A stretch of 64,000 nt of DNA from Cyanophora paradoxa (GCA_004431415.1 QPMI01000133.1:1-64000), one strand, 5' to 3'; counted from the stretch's first letter, positions 12,078-26,401 are shown. Numbers and translations: made by a program. The notes: generated by a model from the letters alone, not told the origin.

Positions 12078-15000
12078 ATGGGAACCCCCAACTCGAAGCC
12101 GTCTCCTGCCAAGTGCTACGCGTCCACCGACTGCTCCGGCGGGGCTGTGGAACGAGACGTGTAAGCGCCAGATTCAACCCCCGTGAAGCGCCGGCGCCGG
12201 CGCCGGCCGCGGCGCCAGAATCAGTAATTATTACAAGCTGACGTGAGCCGATGGTCAGGGCGGGGGCTGTGACTTCTGTGTGCCCTGAGAAGAACTTCCT
12301 CTCGGCGATCCCCCGAGGTGGCGGCTCATGCACGCCGGCCAAGCTGCTCTGCTACGCAAGCAGGTACCGTTCTCGCAGTCGCACCCGAACGGCATGCGCA
12401 GTTGACGACCCCGCCCGCAACGCAGCAACTGCAGCGGCGCAGCGACCGTCGGCAAGGATGCATCCGGCGCTCCCGTCACCACATAGTGCGCGCGCATGCG
12501 CAGCGCTGTTGCAATGGAGACGACTTGTACATGTTACCTCACTGGTGAAAACTCATCTTCGCGCGCAGCCAGCCGAGCGGCTTCACTACTGAGCAGGCGT
12601 TCGCTCGCTGTCCGGTGGGTTCCTACGATTCGAGATGCTCATAGCTATAGACTTAATTGAAATAATTAATCGGGTTGCTCCACTCTTTAGGGAGGAACCC
12701 TTAGTTACAAGAACGGCGACAATGGCACCTGCAACGCCGCCCAAAGCTTCGTCAAGTGCTTCAAGAGCTACGACTGCTCCGGCTCCGATTTCAGCTACGT
12801 GTTCGGTTCGGAGTGCGTTAAATTCCATCCGCGCGCGCGCACGTACCATATTATGCGCGGACTTCAATTTGCTGCCGGCTTCTGATCATGACTGGACGTT
12901 TCCTCTCCTGTTCTTGCAGCGCGACTGCTGCCGCCAATTGCCCCTCCAGCACGGCGAGCTGGAACGTGAACGGCTCCGGCACCTGCACCCGCACGGCCCT
13001 CCTCTGCTATGCGGATGCGACCTGCAGCGGAACCCCGACTATGCCCAAGGATGCGAGCGGCAATCCGTACCAGAGATAGTGCGAATCTTCATGCCATGCA
13101 CATGATGAATCTCCCCCGGCCCTCGTTCATATTTCCTCGTTCAGTCAGCCCGAGGGGACCACCAATGCCGAAGCCTGGCAGCGGTGCCCGGACAAGTGCG
13201 TGGATCTCGTCGACGTCGCCAAACGACCTTTTGCTTTTAAATATATACTTACCTTAGTCGCGCTCGGTCCACAGGACTCTTTCCTTCTGGGAGGGTGCGT
13301 AAAGAATTTTTGGGAAAGCGAATATTTGGATTTCTCACCACTTGTATGCCGGCTCCGTTCCAGGAGATCGAAGCTGCAATAATAGCGTGCAGAAGGGGGG
13401 GAACTGCTACGAGGTACGTGCAGCATTATCCAGCTCGCCATCTTTGCAACCTCCGGATCCGCTGATTGTGCAACGCGGCCGCTCCGTTCGCAGACCACAA
13501 ACTGCACGTCCCCGGACCCGGCCAAAGTCACCAGAGCGTTCAACGAGTACGCCTCGAGCTCTGTAGCGCTACTTATACATCTGCTGCTTGATATTCCAGC
13601 GCAGGTCGATGTGCCCGGATTCTGCCAACTCGTTCAAGAAAGACGGCGACCCTTACAACTCCTGCAAGCCCGCCAACCTGCTCTGCTACAGCGGCTCGTG
13701 CGCAGCTCGCCGATTCACTGATCTCAAGGGGCCATAATGTTAATCGCGGGAGATATTCCGACCCACAGGGGCTGTACGGGGACCGTTTCTGTCGGAAAGG
13801 ACGCGGCTGGAAAACCCGTCGACAAGTTCCAACCTGCAGGCGTGACAGCCGCGGAAGCTTGGGCGCGGTGTCCTGTGCGCTCGATTCGCTGCTGGAAGCT
13901 TATGATTACGCGTCCCGCCGATGACTCGTGACACGCACAGGGTGGCACGACAAGTTACAGCGAAGTGGATCCACTGGATTGGAGGGCATCTTGCAACGCG
14001 ATCAAGACTGGAGTCGAATGGTGATTTCTAATTTATCAAGCCGCACATGCAATTGCGAATTTCTCCCTCGCTTCAAATTTGTTGATATCAGCCGGTGCCT
14101 GCGGCAGCTACTCCGACACCACCTGCAAAACAACTCCTATTGCTTACGCCTTTGACAAGAGCTCGTGTCCTGCGAACACAGTCGCCATAAAGGACAAAAG
14201 CGATTATTTTGTTCGCTGCACTACTGCAAAGCTCACGTGGTGAGTCGTTCAAATCCTGTTCGTTCGAATCCGACTCTCTAAAGACCGGCGCCGGCCGGCA
14301 GCTACAAGTCAAATTGGTGCGAAGATGCAGGCACACCGACAGCCTTCGACACGTAGTGAGCGCCAGAACGATCTAAACCTAGCCTTGTGCCTAGCCTGAC
14401 AGACGCCGCAGTCAGCCGGCAGGAGTCACCGACGAGGAGGCGTACAACCGTTGCCCTGGCGGCACTCAGGGAATCAAACCAGCCGGCGTCCCAGCTATAG
14501 GGCATTCCGATTGCGTGTGGTACGGAATCCACAAGGGCATCACTTGCTACGTGCGTAGATTTCTCTCATGCAGATTATCCCTCGAGCTCTGAGCTGCAAA
14601 CGCTCGTATACGTAATTGCAGACGGACACGAAGTGCACCACCGGAATGTCCTACGCGTATTCACCGTGCGTTCGGCTCTTGGTTTCCTCCGTTCCGCGAC
14701 CCAAACAAAGAAAGCCTTTCTAGACCTGATGACGAATCCCAGCGCCAAGTGCCCGCCTGCAACGACGAAGTCAGTGCACGATGGACGGTGCAACGAGACC
14801 TCAATCAGCTGCTATGGCTCGCTGGATTGCGCAGGCGCTCCAATTGCGGTCGTGCCGACTGCCGACCAGTGCCCTGAAGGTTCAATTCGGATCTTCTGAT
14901 CATCCTCCCCAACCTTCCCGTTTCTATAATGTCTAGATCTATAATGAATTATATCTAGATCTAGAGAATGCCCGTTTCTTCGAGAATAATATCAAGAACT

Positions 15001-17811
15001 GTTGCGACGCGCATGCGCAGGGACCACGGCATCCACCAAGGACGCGGCCGGGATGTGCTCCAATCGCGCCACCTGTTTTGATGGCGAGAATTGGTAATTA
15101 AGACGGACCTTGCCGGAGGTTTTCCAAGTTCAGAAATATTTAATTTCGCTCACAAGGACTTTCTCTGCGCGCGCAGTACTGGATCAGTCGCATACGGCAA
15201 AACCGCAGATGGTTCTGTGTGCGTACTCTGCACTCGTGATCATGCTCGTCATATCAGATGCGGTCTCAAATCATTTTCAACGAGCAGGAGAAGCTGCGCG
15301 CATGTGCCCGGAGTAATCTCGGCGTTGGGCGCTGCTGCCGGGTCCACCTGCACGACCATCGCTCCGAAGTGCTTCACGACGGCCGACTGCTCTGGCGCCA
15401 GCCAATTCGGGAAGGAAACGTGCGTGACGTTCTGCTTTCTGCGGGATGCTTTCTGCTTTCTGATAAAGTTGGCGTGCAGCCCAGGAGCGAAAACGTGGGA
15501 TAAGAACACGGTTACTTGCCCACAAGGCTCGTCGAGTTTTATTGCCGGGGCGTCGACCACATGCTCTAGTCTGGTGAGCTCGAGCACGGGATCTCGATTC
15601 TTAAATTCCAACCTTCTATGGCGCCTTGACTGATCGTGATCGGTCATCGCGGCGCTCCCGCTTCGGGACGTACGCGTACTACGGTAGGCCACTTGCCATA
15701 TGACGAAGGTGCGAATGTGTTGCAAAAAAAGCCTTTTCCAGCCGCGAGTTTCGGTTTGCACTTATCGTAGCGAATTCGAATTCGAAATCGCGCAGGACTG
15801 TTCGGATGCTGGAACCACAATCCATTCAAGTTCTGCAAAGGACTGCCCGAGGTAGATGTCATCTCAAATTTTGATATCGCTCTAACCTGACATCGATATC
15901 GGCACATGCCATGATGTACAGCTCCTTCTTCTCCGGAAAAGACGGCGGCGCCGGCGCCGGCTGCGCGAGGCTTGGAACGTGAGTAATATCGTTTGCTGTT
16001 GTAGCAAAAGTTGTTGGCGGCTCACTGTCGCTCGCGCTTGGCCTGCCTGTACAGCGCGTGCTTCATGTCCGGTGGGCGCTTCTTCGCACCGAATGAATAT
16101 TAATGCATATGGCGCGGCCATTTGCCCACATTTGTGCGCAGATGACTGCACGGGGAATGCCTTTACCGTGGGGAGAGGAAGGTACTTCGACTTCAACACT
16201 TGCGGGAAGGACGCAAACGGAACCGCTTGCAAGAGCTACATCGACGACTCGGGATACATGACTTGCAAAAAGCCCCTTGTGAGTACATCAGTGATTCCCC
16301 TGGGTTCTTCATTCTTAGCTGACGACAAGATCCTACATCTGTAGATCTGCTACAAGTCTTCGTGAGCCTGCAAATGCGCTCTACAATCGGCATGTACAGG
16401 GCGTGATTCAGGTTTTTTTTCACGCAGTGACTGCACTGGAGACTCTATATTCGCTCCGAATGAACGCATGTGAGCGCTCAGCGGCTCCTTGCGTTCCTCA
16501 TCCTCGGCTTGCGACTAATTATAAAGCCCGTGTTCCCGGCGGCAAGTGACGATTGCGGGCTGGAGGTTGACAACAAGTTCTTGTATTACAACAACGCCGG
16601 CACATGCGTCAACCGAGTGCCCGTGCGTTCGAATTCGTCTGTCTCATGTAAAGTTCTGCGCGCGACCGTCGGGCAATCAACTGAGTCTTGAGCCGCTCGT
16701 GGAACCAGATTTGCTACTCGAGGTGAGTGCATTCGCGAGCGCGCGCCTTCGGTGCCTTGTTTTCATGCTTCCTGCAGCACGGACTGCGCCCCGGGCACCG
16801 ACGTCGGCGCTGGCATCTACGATTTGCTCGGCGGCTCCAAGCTTTACAACTAGTGCGCCTTTGGAGTCGATGCCGTGCATGAAGATTGCGCGCGTGAACT
16901 GGTCGCGCAGCGTTGGCGGCGCTATTGGAACTCCCATGTGTCCGTGCAGTTTATCTCGCGCCCAAACAGCTGTCATTCGCAGCGTCGCTCGCAGAGGCAT
17001 GCGCATGTGCACGCCTGACGCCCACCTCCGCAGGCAAGGATTCGACTGCGAGGGCGTACAAGGACCCCCATACCGGTGGGAATATCGATTGGTTGGCCTG
17101 ATAAAGTTACCGACGTTCCGACAACATCCCACGCAGGAAAGTGCCAGAAGCTCGCAGAGTGCTGCATAGATCCGTGCGTGCAGACACAGCGAGTCTGACG
17201 GGATTCGGGGGATTGTTGACAATGCGCTCCACAGAGGCTGCAACACCGTTGTTGCCTACGCTCAGAACAACGACCCGTGCGCGTGAATTCAATTCGCGAC
17301 TCAGAGCTCGCCCGATGGCTGATCGAAGAGCGCGTCTCCTAGGCTGACGTGCCCGCCCGTCGCGACCTTGAACAAGATGATTAACGGCGTGTACGTTTCG
17401 ACGGCGAAGATCGTCGCCGCGAAGGCCGACGGCAGAGTTACGACGCTCACTCCGGTTGGTGGGTCTTCAACCTGCGATTTCAAGTCGACGGTGATGGAGT
17501 ACGGCGTCGACGAATGTGCGGATATCAATCTCGCTGTCTTGCTGCAGCTGCGAACGCAGGCAGCCCGCTAGCGCTCAGCGGTTGACCGGCGCTCGTCGGC
17601 AGATTTCGAGCGGTACAACTCCGGCAGATCCGGCCAATACGCCCGCGTCTACGACAAGAGCACGGCCAAGTTCAAGTGCTGCAAGATCGGAATCAGCGGG
17701 AGCATCGACACGAACGCCTGCTCGGCCCCGTACGCCCGGCTCGACGACTCCGTCCACGTCGCCGCCGTCGAGGAATTCGAAGACTTGGACGTGCGCTCTA
17801 TTTATAGCTAG
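12078..17811 (+). CDS. Multi-exon gene for a tandem Cys-rich repeat protein, probably extracellular
   Basis: Many short exons separated by GT-AG introns encode variations on one Cys-rich module. Recurrent pieces are CYxSxDCSG-like (KCYASTDCSG near 12,110; KCFKSYDCSG near 12,760; ISCYGSLDCAG near 14,810; KCFTTADCSG near 15,370), KDASGxP-like (12,450; 13,045; 13,800) and QPxGxTxxEAxxRCP-like (12,565; 13,150; 13,835; 14,415). Introns split the modules: GCAAGCAG at 12,361 joins CAACTGC after an intron with conserved phase. The last clear exon ends at EEFEDLD (17,790), where reading on gives a stop at 17,811. An acidic stretch at about 17,884-17,950 could be an extra exon. Six to eight Cys per module suggests a disulphide-bonded secreted or surface protein, but no signal peptide was found, so the true 5' exon may lie upstream. 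The first exon reads in two frames around 12,140, a possible indel beside GGGG. Family not recognised. Confidence 0.6.
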
Positions 17812-19220
17812 ATCTTCCATCCCTGCCAGTTCCGGGCCGGGGTTCAAATCCGGTCCCGGTCCGTCTGAATCGAAGCCGGCGCAGGCGTTGGATGTTGAAA
17901 GCGAGGATCCGGACGTCGACCTCGACGAGGCGGACCTCGAACTCGCGGTGCGAAATTGCACCGATTTCAACAGTGGCGTCTCCCATATATACCGAAAACT
18001 GATCATGGACGGTGAACGCAGTCCGCTGCGGAGCTCGAGGCGGCGATCGGGGGGGAGGATGCGTGAAAGACCCCCGGCCCTAGGCCTGCGCACTGATCAT
18101 GGTCGATATAATCAATACCGAACGTTCACCGGCCGGGCATGCCCTGGCCATGGGCGCCTTCTTTGAGAGCTCGATCGCGAGCTTCATCTCAAAGAAGACA
18201 TCGAGAATTGATGTATACGTAGACAGGTTAACGTTCCGTTGTCTAAAAAACTTCAATCTTGATATCAATTCTAGTTTCATCTGGAAGGAGAGGACAAGGG
18301 GAATGCACTATCCAGGCCTAGCCTAGGCATAATCCTGGAGGCCTGTGGAGCCCTATAGCTAGGCCTTGCTCGAGGAGGGGCCGTGGAGAAGAACCGAGAA
18401 GACTTAGAGCTTAGAGAAATCTAGGATGACCAGAGAGGGGACTAGAATGACCAGGGATTTCTAGCGTTATAATAGCACCCTGCACACAGCGTTATAATAG
18501 CACCCCTGCACACCACCGGAAATTATATAATCAACATGAATTTCCTCGATTCTAATCCATGACGTATTTTCGAAACTCAGCGATCCATGAAGTATTTTTG
18601 AATCTCAGCGAGCCTTAGCATCGAGTCATTTAGATTCCTTGCTTCAGATTTCATCGGAGAGGCCGGATCGCGGAGCCCCGGGCCCGGCCTTCCCGATTCT
18701 GATCGTGGGCCCGTCGCCGTCGACGTCTTCATGGCTTGCAATTGCGGCAACGGGCAAGCTTAAGGCCCTGAGGGCGATCGAGGCTACAGCCTATAGCCGG
18801 CCGCTCTCGAAGGCCGAGGCGGACCGGAGGCGATTAATATTGTTGCCAGCGCTGCTGGCCCTCGACCGCCTCGACTTTCTTTTTATCAATGAATTCGCAC
18901 ACACCAAGTCAATATGGCTAGGAATAGAACTGAGGGGTCCGTAAAGTGTCAAGTCGAAAGATGAGCCTACTAGTTACGCCGGGTGGAACCTATCAGCCAT
19001 CGGACAGGGTGGACCGCCTCGACGTGGGGCTCGATGAGCCCCTCCGCCCCTCCAGCCCGCCGCCTCCGCCCGCCCCGAGCTTAACTTTACGTTATTTTGT
19101 GTCGATAAAGAAATACGAATCGCCCCGGCCTCGGCCCGTGACCGGAAGCATTATCTAATTCGAATAGGATACTGAGCAGGCGCTGGGCGAGGCCTAGGGG
19201 TTGAGGGGGCGGAGGGGGGC

Positions 19221-19237
19221 GTAGGTGTGTGTGTGGT

Positions 19238-19268
<31 letters not shown>

Positions 19269-19385
19269 GGGAGGCGGGCGGAGGGAGGAAGGGGGGAGGC
19301 GGAGGGGGCGAGGGGGGGGGGGGGGGAGGCGGGCGGAGGGAGGAAGGGGGGAGGCGGAGGGGGCGAGGGGGGGGGGGGGGGTTGT
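19221..19385. repeat. GT microsatellite followed by a duplicated G-rich block
   Basis: A GT run (19,221-19,250) leads into a G run. A ~56-bp unit gaggcgggcggagggaggaa... is present twice, about 19,271 and 19,327, each copy ending in a run of more than ten G. The tandem G runs could form quadruplexes on the plus strand. Confidence 0.85.
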
Positions 19386-20725
19386 TCGGGGGGGCTGAGG
19401 GCCGGCACCTCGCGGAGATGCGGTCGTTGTCCGCCGTGAAGCAAACGGAGCGGAGGAGGGGGGCGGCCCCCGCGATCGCCGCCCCCGTCGCCGGCGTGGC
19501 CCCGGGGCCCGTCTGGGGAAAGAGATGACGTCCTTCGATTTTTCAGTGCGTAAGAGCAGTGCGTATATATACGTATTAGTGAACCCGAGCATACTTTGCA
19601 TAAACAAGCTTAGATCTGAAGCTTGAATGCGAGCAGATAATTATAAATGCGCGGGCTAGCTAAAGCGATTTGCGGATCGGACCTCGAAGAAGAGGTTCAT
19701 TCGAGGTGGGTAAGAGCGAACTCGTAAAATCGAAATGAAGGTACGAGGTTACTCCTAGTCATAACTCCTAGATCTAGCTAAGTCTTCTACATAAACGTTG
19801 AATGAAATTAAGAGCAACTGCAAGTTAATAAATCAAATGCGACTCACCTCGAATAAGAGCCTCGGAGGTCGAGAAGGCGGCGCGCAGCCCGGCGGGGGGC
19901 GGCCAGGGGGACGACTCCTCGCAGGAGCCCAGGAGGGTCCTGGGAGAAGGTATTAGTATAGAAGATATTAGTATAGAAGATGATGAGCGATTAATATTAA
20001 ATCTTAACGAATTCGAACGCGTCCACTTAATCCGAGCTGAAGAGGAGTCCCGTGGGCCCAGGAGGGGGCCCAGGGGCCCAGGGGGAGGCCTAGCAATAGG
20101 GCCCCGGGCCCAGGAAGGGCCAAGGGGCCTACTGGGTGTAGGTCTCCTAGGCCTCCCTGGCGCCTAGGCCCCCTGCCGGGCCCCTTGGCCCTCCCTGGCC
20201 CCTAGGAGGAGGAGGAGACCTAGGCCCAGCTGCAGGAGGCACCAAGGATCCGGAGAACGAGGAGGAGGAGAGAAGGGGGGGGGGGGGGGGGGGGAAGAGG
20301 TGGGGGAGGGGGCCGCGGCCATGGCGAAGGAGGGGGGAGGAAGGAGGAGGAGGCCCAAGGGACGCGGGCCGGGGAGGGCCCAGGAGGACATGGGGTAAGC
20401 TATTTAGAGGGGGACCGGCCGCGGGAGGGGGCCCGCGGACCGAGGCTCCGAAGGCCCCCGCGGAACGGAACGGGGCCGGCGACTTGGGTGGATCGGCGCC
20501 GGCGGCATCATCTGCGCCACGCCGCTGACGGTTGACTCAGTGAGCCAGCGATCGCCATGCCAGATCCTGCGGGCCATATCCTGTACATGTGGGGGCGGGC
20601 CTGCAACTCGTTCTGCAACGGGGGGCGTGCACGTGCGCCTAGAAGAGGGGGCGCCGGCATTCCCCGCGCCGCCGGCGCCCTCCGCGAGATCGATATCGAT
20701 ATCGTCGTTCCCATCAAGGACGTAG

Positions 20726-20863
<138 letters not shown>

Positions 20864-21937
20864 CTCCCGGTTCCTAAAGCCTAAGGTGGCTTGGGTGTAC
20901 GTAGCGGTAGAGTTAAGACCAAGTGTGTTCTTGTGGCTTGAGCGGTAGAGCGTGGCTTAAGCGGTAGAGTGTGGCATGGCTTGCATTGGGTGTCCTCTAT
21001 CTAAGGACGCCTTAGCCGCCTCAGGCTATCTCTCCGGACGTAGATTAGCTCTCGCTACGTAGATTAGCTCTCGCGATTAGATCGGTTCCACTGAGAGTCC
21101 ACGTACACGTACAGTTGCAGATCACACAGATCTCCCGTACAGAACGCGGAGCACAGAGCTGGACATCTGCAAATTGTTCTCTGGCACTAGAATTCGAAGG
21201 TTTTGATTAGCATAAGCAGACGAATTGATCAGCGTGCGCTAAGTTAAGCGACTTATGTTCAATCGCGATGCACACATGCACGTTTACAGCCGCAGTAGTA
21301 CTTTATTTCTGACGCAATACCAATCTACATCTGCGTGTCAATCATTGGCTGTGAAGTTATATCTGAAACCACGAAAGCGAAATAAAAAGCAAAAGGATCC
21401 TGCGCTCTAAAATCTCTAGGTTGATTTTAAACGATTTTCGTCGGACGATCAATTGATCATCGTTTAGAGCGCCGCTCCATACGCAGCGAAAGCAGCCGCC
21501 GCGAAAGTGGAGAGCAAGCGGAAAACACCCTGCAGAGAACACGCAGAGATTGGCTGAAACCAGAGAATATTAATATGGATTCAAGTTTTGACGGACCTGA
21601 GAGGATTTCGCAAGTACAGCGCGAGCTCCGCTCGGCCAGAATGGAATGGTACTAGTACTGGCGGCCACCGGAGTCCACCGGAATGCCTGCAAATAGAGAA
21701 CACGTTGAGAATTCGAACAAGCGACATCGCGAAAATTGATGCGCGAATTATATTAGCGTCAACGAACCGCGCCAAGAACGATCGGAATGAACGGATCGCC
21801 CCCAGGAGCCGGCTCAATGCGGAGGTCGTACTGTGCACGTGCGGTTTAATTCGGATGAGCGCGGGCTAACGTTCAACGGAGCAGGGGCTTGATTTTAATA
21901 ATAAGCTTGCAAGTACGTATGCTACGGTATGCTCACC

Positions 21938-24831
21938 TTCTGCCCGACTTCAAAAGCCAGGAGCGCGCGGCGGCGATTCAAAGACGGCGGCACTGCGCAT
22001 GCGCAGTGCCTCGCAGTCAGCTGGAGCAAGTGCAAGTGCGGATGCGCTAGCGCTGCGAGGTGCGCAGTCGCCTGCGCACGGAATCGGAGGACGGTTTCCT
22101 GGACGCCGTTGATTGTCTTCTGGATCACCTCCGCGTTGACGGACTCCCTCTGATCGCCGGCGCTGCTCTCAATTATCACCTTCACCTTCTGCCCGACCTG
22201 TTCACGCGTTCGTGGATTTGTAAGTACACGAGTTCAGCACGGGCCGGTTTGAATCAGAATAAAATATATATATATATATATATAATTGTGATGTTGACTC
22301 ACCTTCAGGACTTCCGTCTGCAGCACACGTGCATGTGCGCATGCACACGATCATAAGCTTACTAAGTTACAAAGAAATTTCGCAGAATCGCAAAACATGT
22401 TTGCGAACCACGATGATCTCTACAAAGGTCGTTGATGCCTGGATATGATTAGTATCGCAATTTAAATTTCGATCAATGCTTGTTTGCAGGACGCGACAAG
22501 ATTGATATCTAGAGGCGCACCACGACACTTGCACTGACAAGCGTGGAAGGGAGTTCGAGCCTGTAAATGTCTTTTCCTTTCTTATCCTTTCCCTTTGTAA
22601 AGTTGCTTGCAGTGATCTGAATTGCAACTGAAGTATCAATGCATGTGATATCGATTTGCGAAAAATGGGCTAGCTACGAATGGTGTCGATAAGGTTCACC
22701 TTGTAGTTCCCGACGGTCGCCAGAGCATTCGAGTTCTGCTCGATGAACTCCTGCACAGTGCGCACGTTTTAGCGCAAATCAAATCAAAGTCGACCGCGAG
22801 CTCGAGGGGCGCGCACCAGCGGCGGGACGGGCGTCGCTGTCGGCGAGGGAGAGGGCGCGGGGGGCATCGCCGACGTCGGGGCCGAAGGCGAGGGCGAGGG
22901 CGACGGCGACGGGGTCAGGGTCGGGAGGCTGGCGATTGGGGGGCCCGGCGTGGGCCCAGGGAGCTCCGAGGGCGACGGGGAGGGCGAGGGCGAGGGCGAA
23001 GGGGTGGGAGACTGCGCGCGCGGGGCGATCACTGAGTCAGCAAGCCGGCCGCGGATATAGCCGGATATCGATGCAGCCAGCGCCGGATTCGAACCGGCGA
23101 GCTCGAGGGGCTGGGGGAGGGCGACGGGCTCGGTGACGGCGTGGGGAATGTGACGGTCGTGTTCAGCCGGTGCGAGTAGAGGTAGTCGCCGGACCAGGAC
23201 GCGAAGAAGATCGGGTAGTCCCGCGTCCCAACACTAGTTAGTCCAGCATGCGGGAATTCAAGCACTGACTGCAGGAGATTTCTAGTTCTAGATCTGCGAT
23301 CCGGCACAATCTCCGGTCTGCGCGTGCCCAAAAGTTTTAGTGTTGGAGTCGGCATTGTCGATGTCGACATATATACAATCATCTATAGCCATAATTACAA
23401 TACACAAAATTCACCCTTCCACGAAATCGATTCGCTCCTCCCGGATCTCGGCGCCACCGGAGTCGAAGGAGGCGATGAACGCGTCGGCTTCAGCCCCACC
23501 TTCGATTTGCGCAAGAAGACGCCAGATTCCGTGCCTGATCGAGATATCGATAGCATTTATTGATGCTCAGCGATAGATTTAATTTGTACATGTACATGCA
23601 TATGCATGCGCACGTCGTCTTGATGATATCGAGTCCGTTGAAGTAAGGAATGTTGACGCCAACCGCAAATGTTGTGAAGTTCGACAAGCCCTGAAGAGCC
23701 CCCGAGGAGTCCATTGTTATCTGGCGATATCGATGCCAGCAGAGAATAAATTAAGCGTGAAATTTAATTCAAAGCTGGGACGCATGCGCATGCATACGAT
23801 AAAGAATTGCAATTGCACCAACCTTGACGATTCGAGAAGGGAGCTCCGCGAGATTTTCCGATAGGTGACGGCGCCGAGCGCCGGCGCGCATGTTCCCGCT
23901 GATACCGGCGTACGCCGTGATGGAGTTTCCGCTGACGTCGATGGCCAACGAGGCTCGCCCCGCTCGGAAACTGCCGCTGTTCGAGGGGTACGAGAGCTCG
24001 GCGACGTCCACGAGTGCTCCTCCTGCATATTCATTTAATTATATAATCAGAATTGACGGAGCTCGACCGGATTTATATAATATGGACGTTCGAATTCCGC
24101 TAGATCTAGAGCTTCTGTTTTAGAAGCTAGCTATAGCGCTGCAACTAACCTGCGGAGGGCATGCGGAGGAGGACGGCCCCGCTGGTGCCTGCGTTCAGCT
24201 GGTGGAGCGCGCGTCGCCGAGTATCAACACAGCAGGGGTCGCGCTGGGCAAGAACAAAGAGCTTCCCGTCGTGGTGTGCGATGGCCCTCGGGCTGTAACG
24301 GTACTCCAACGCCCGAAGACCGCGCCGACCGGCACCTGCCGAGCACCCGCAGTCGGGGCTCTTCCAGAGCGTCGTGACTGTGCTGGGTGAGGCGGCGAGG
24401 TCGAGGTAGCCGATCGCGTCATTCTGGGGAAAGCCGGACTCGTAGTTCGCCCAGAACAGCCCCGTGCTGGAGTTTGATGTCATGCCTACCACCCCCCTGC
24501 TCGAATGAGTTTGCAATTGATTGAAGATTAATATCGCAGGATGCAAAAGATCTAGAATCGCGATATTAATCGCTCGAGCTCACGCGAAAAAGATAGTCGA
24601 GGCCTCAGTGGTGGCGCCAACTTCCTTGGCATAGATGGGGCTGCCTGTGGCTGAGAGGTGGCGCGATCTCCGCCCACCGAGAGCGTCGAGCATTCCTCCG
24701 ACAAGCTCCGTCGCACACGACGCGTTCACCCGATAGATCCCGCTGTAAGATCCCGCATAAAGGCTTCCGTCGTACGTGTTAAAGTGGATGCCTGCCGATC
24801 GCGATTGCGATGTAGCGTCAACGAACGACAT
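21938..24831 (-). CDS. Multi-exon propeller-like protein with Pro/Ser-rich linkers
   Basis: At least eight minus-strand exons in one direction. The first clear one (24,831-24,590) reads GIHFNTYDGSLYAGSYSGIY, the next (about 24,500-24,150) GLFWANYESGF...AIGYLDLAAS...LFVLAQRDP, then GALVDVAELSYPSNSG (24,020-23,825), TFAVGVNIPYFNGLDII (near 23,650) and GGAEADAFIASFDSGG (near 23,480). These short, Gly/Asp-rich strands resemble NHL- or SBBP-type propeller blades. Then come TPSPSPSP runs (about 23,150-23,090 and 23,030-22,810), followed by EFIEQNSNALATVGNYKVN (near 22,750) and a charged segment with VGQKVKVIIESSAGDQRES (near 22,180). GVQETVLRFRAQ is near 22,090. Pro/Ser linkers suggest an extracellular protein. 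The true first and last exons are uncertain, and the fold is inferred from sequence texture only. Confidence 0.5.
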
Positions 24832-26401
24832 ATATAGCTAATCTACAGCTAATTATAATTGTTAAAATTATTATAATTCATGATTCGTTTTGAAAATTAG
24901 ATGATAGTCCACGTCGACACGTCGACAGTCGGACGCTATTTCTTCTAACATATACATGCACTGTCCAGAACGTGTCCAGACAGTTCGAATTCTAGTGTAC
25001 GTAATAGCGTGGCACAGCAATTGCAAATTTTGCTTACTTAACAGCTCTTTACCGAAGCTCGCCCCTGTTCCGGTGCCGGTACCTGTGCAATATTTTAATT
25101 GCAACGATCGCGATGAATGTCGCTATCGTGACTAAAATCATCGTACTGTACATGTAATATATTAATATTTATAATTATAGGCATGCGTGTACGTATGTAT
25201 CCGTATACGTACACGTATAGGTATACGTATACGTGCGCGTACTACGGTACGCTGCGGCGCGCACCACCACTCTGAGTGGTTTTGGTCCCGACACAAAAAC
25301 TGTACTGCCCCTGCCCGAGGTCGTTCCAGCCTGGTCCGGACGGGAGCGTCGGGATGCCTGGCAGAAGGCGGTCCGCGGCCGACTGCGTCGACGCTAGCGC
25401 TGTTTGCGCGCACCGACGTCGACGATCGTGAGAATGGAATCATCATATGCATGATGATTTGGCTCATTTCAAGAAGCGCACGAACCAATTCCCGCGGAAC
25501 TCATAACAAGTAGCAGCGTGCACGTGGTGGTGACTGCAGAAACGAGAAATGGAGCGCTCCGCCATGGCCATCGGCGGCCACGTGCACGAGCCAAATCCCG
25601 CCGGCGCTGTCCATCTCGCGCACAGCTCCGAGGGCTCATGGTCATGATGGTCTCGCAGTTAGCAGCAGCAGCTGCTGCTGTGCGTGTGCATGTACGTATG
25701 CGTGTGAGCTGCATGTCCAAGGGCCAGGGCCGTACCAACGCCTACTATTACCGGTAGGCCTCCAAGCCTCCGCCTACTATTACCAGCCTGGCAAGCTGCA
25801 AGCCGCTGAGCTGCCGCCGGCCGCACTGCGCGGCAGCCTGCCAGCTGCCAGGCTGCAGGCTGGGCAGCCTGGGCTGCCTGCTAGACAGTGCCAGTGCGCT
25901 GCGCGCGCCGCGCGCCGCGGCGGTCCACATCATGACCATTGACCAATGACCATATGATGGAGTGCCCAGTGCCCAGTAGGCTGGCAGTAGCCTGGCAGTA
26001 GGGCTGGGTTCAGTGGAGCCCGCGGGTCCACTCAGTCAGCTGCAGTGGACTTTTTGCGCCAAACTCACTCAATAACTACCAGTGACTCAGTGAGTGGGGG
26101 GTACGTGCACTGGGCATTGCCCACTGCCAGCTGCAGTGCCCACTACCCAGGTAGTACTGCCCAGCACTGCGGCTGCAGTGCGGCAGTGCCGCTGCACTGC
26201 CGCGCTGATATCAACAACGTTAACTGCCGTGCGGCAGTGCCGCTGCAACGTTAACTTAGTAACAGTTTGATATCGATTTGCCGCGCTGGCCCGCGCAGCG
26301 GCTGTGCATATATCCTATAAATATGTAGTTTGCATATGTGTCTAAATATGCAGATTCGAAAGGACAGCGCGGACTCGCGGAATTTCCGAAACATCAATCG
26401 A

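Noticed and set aside
17835-17860. B-box-like ggttcaaatcc
   Set aside because: No A box at the right distance; it lies in or beside the end of the Cys-rich gene.
23060-23085. tRNA-like T arm (gccggttcgaatccggc on the minus strand)
   Set aside because: A perfect five-pair stem with a TTCGAATC loop, but no A box, anticodon arm or matching acceptor in the 70 bp upstream.
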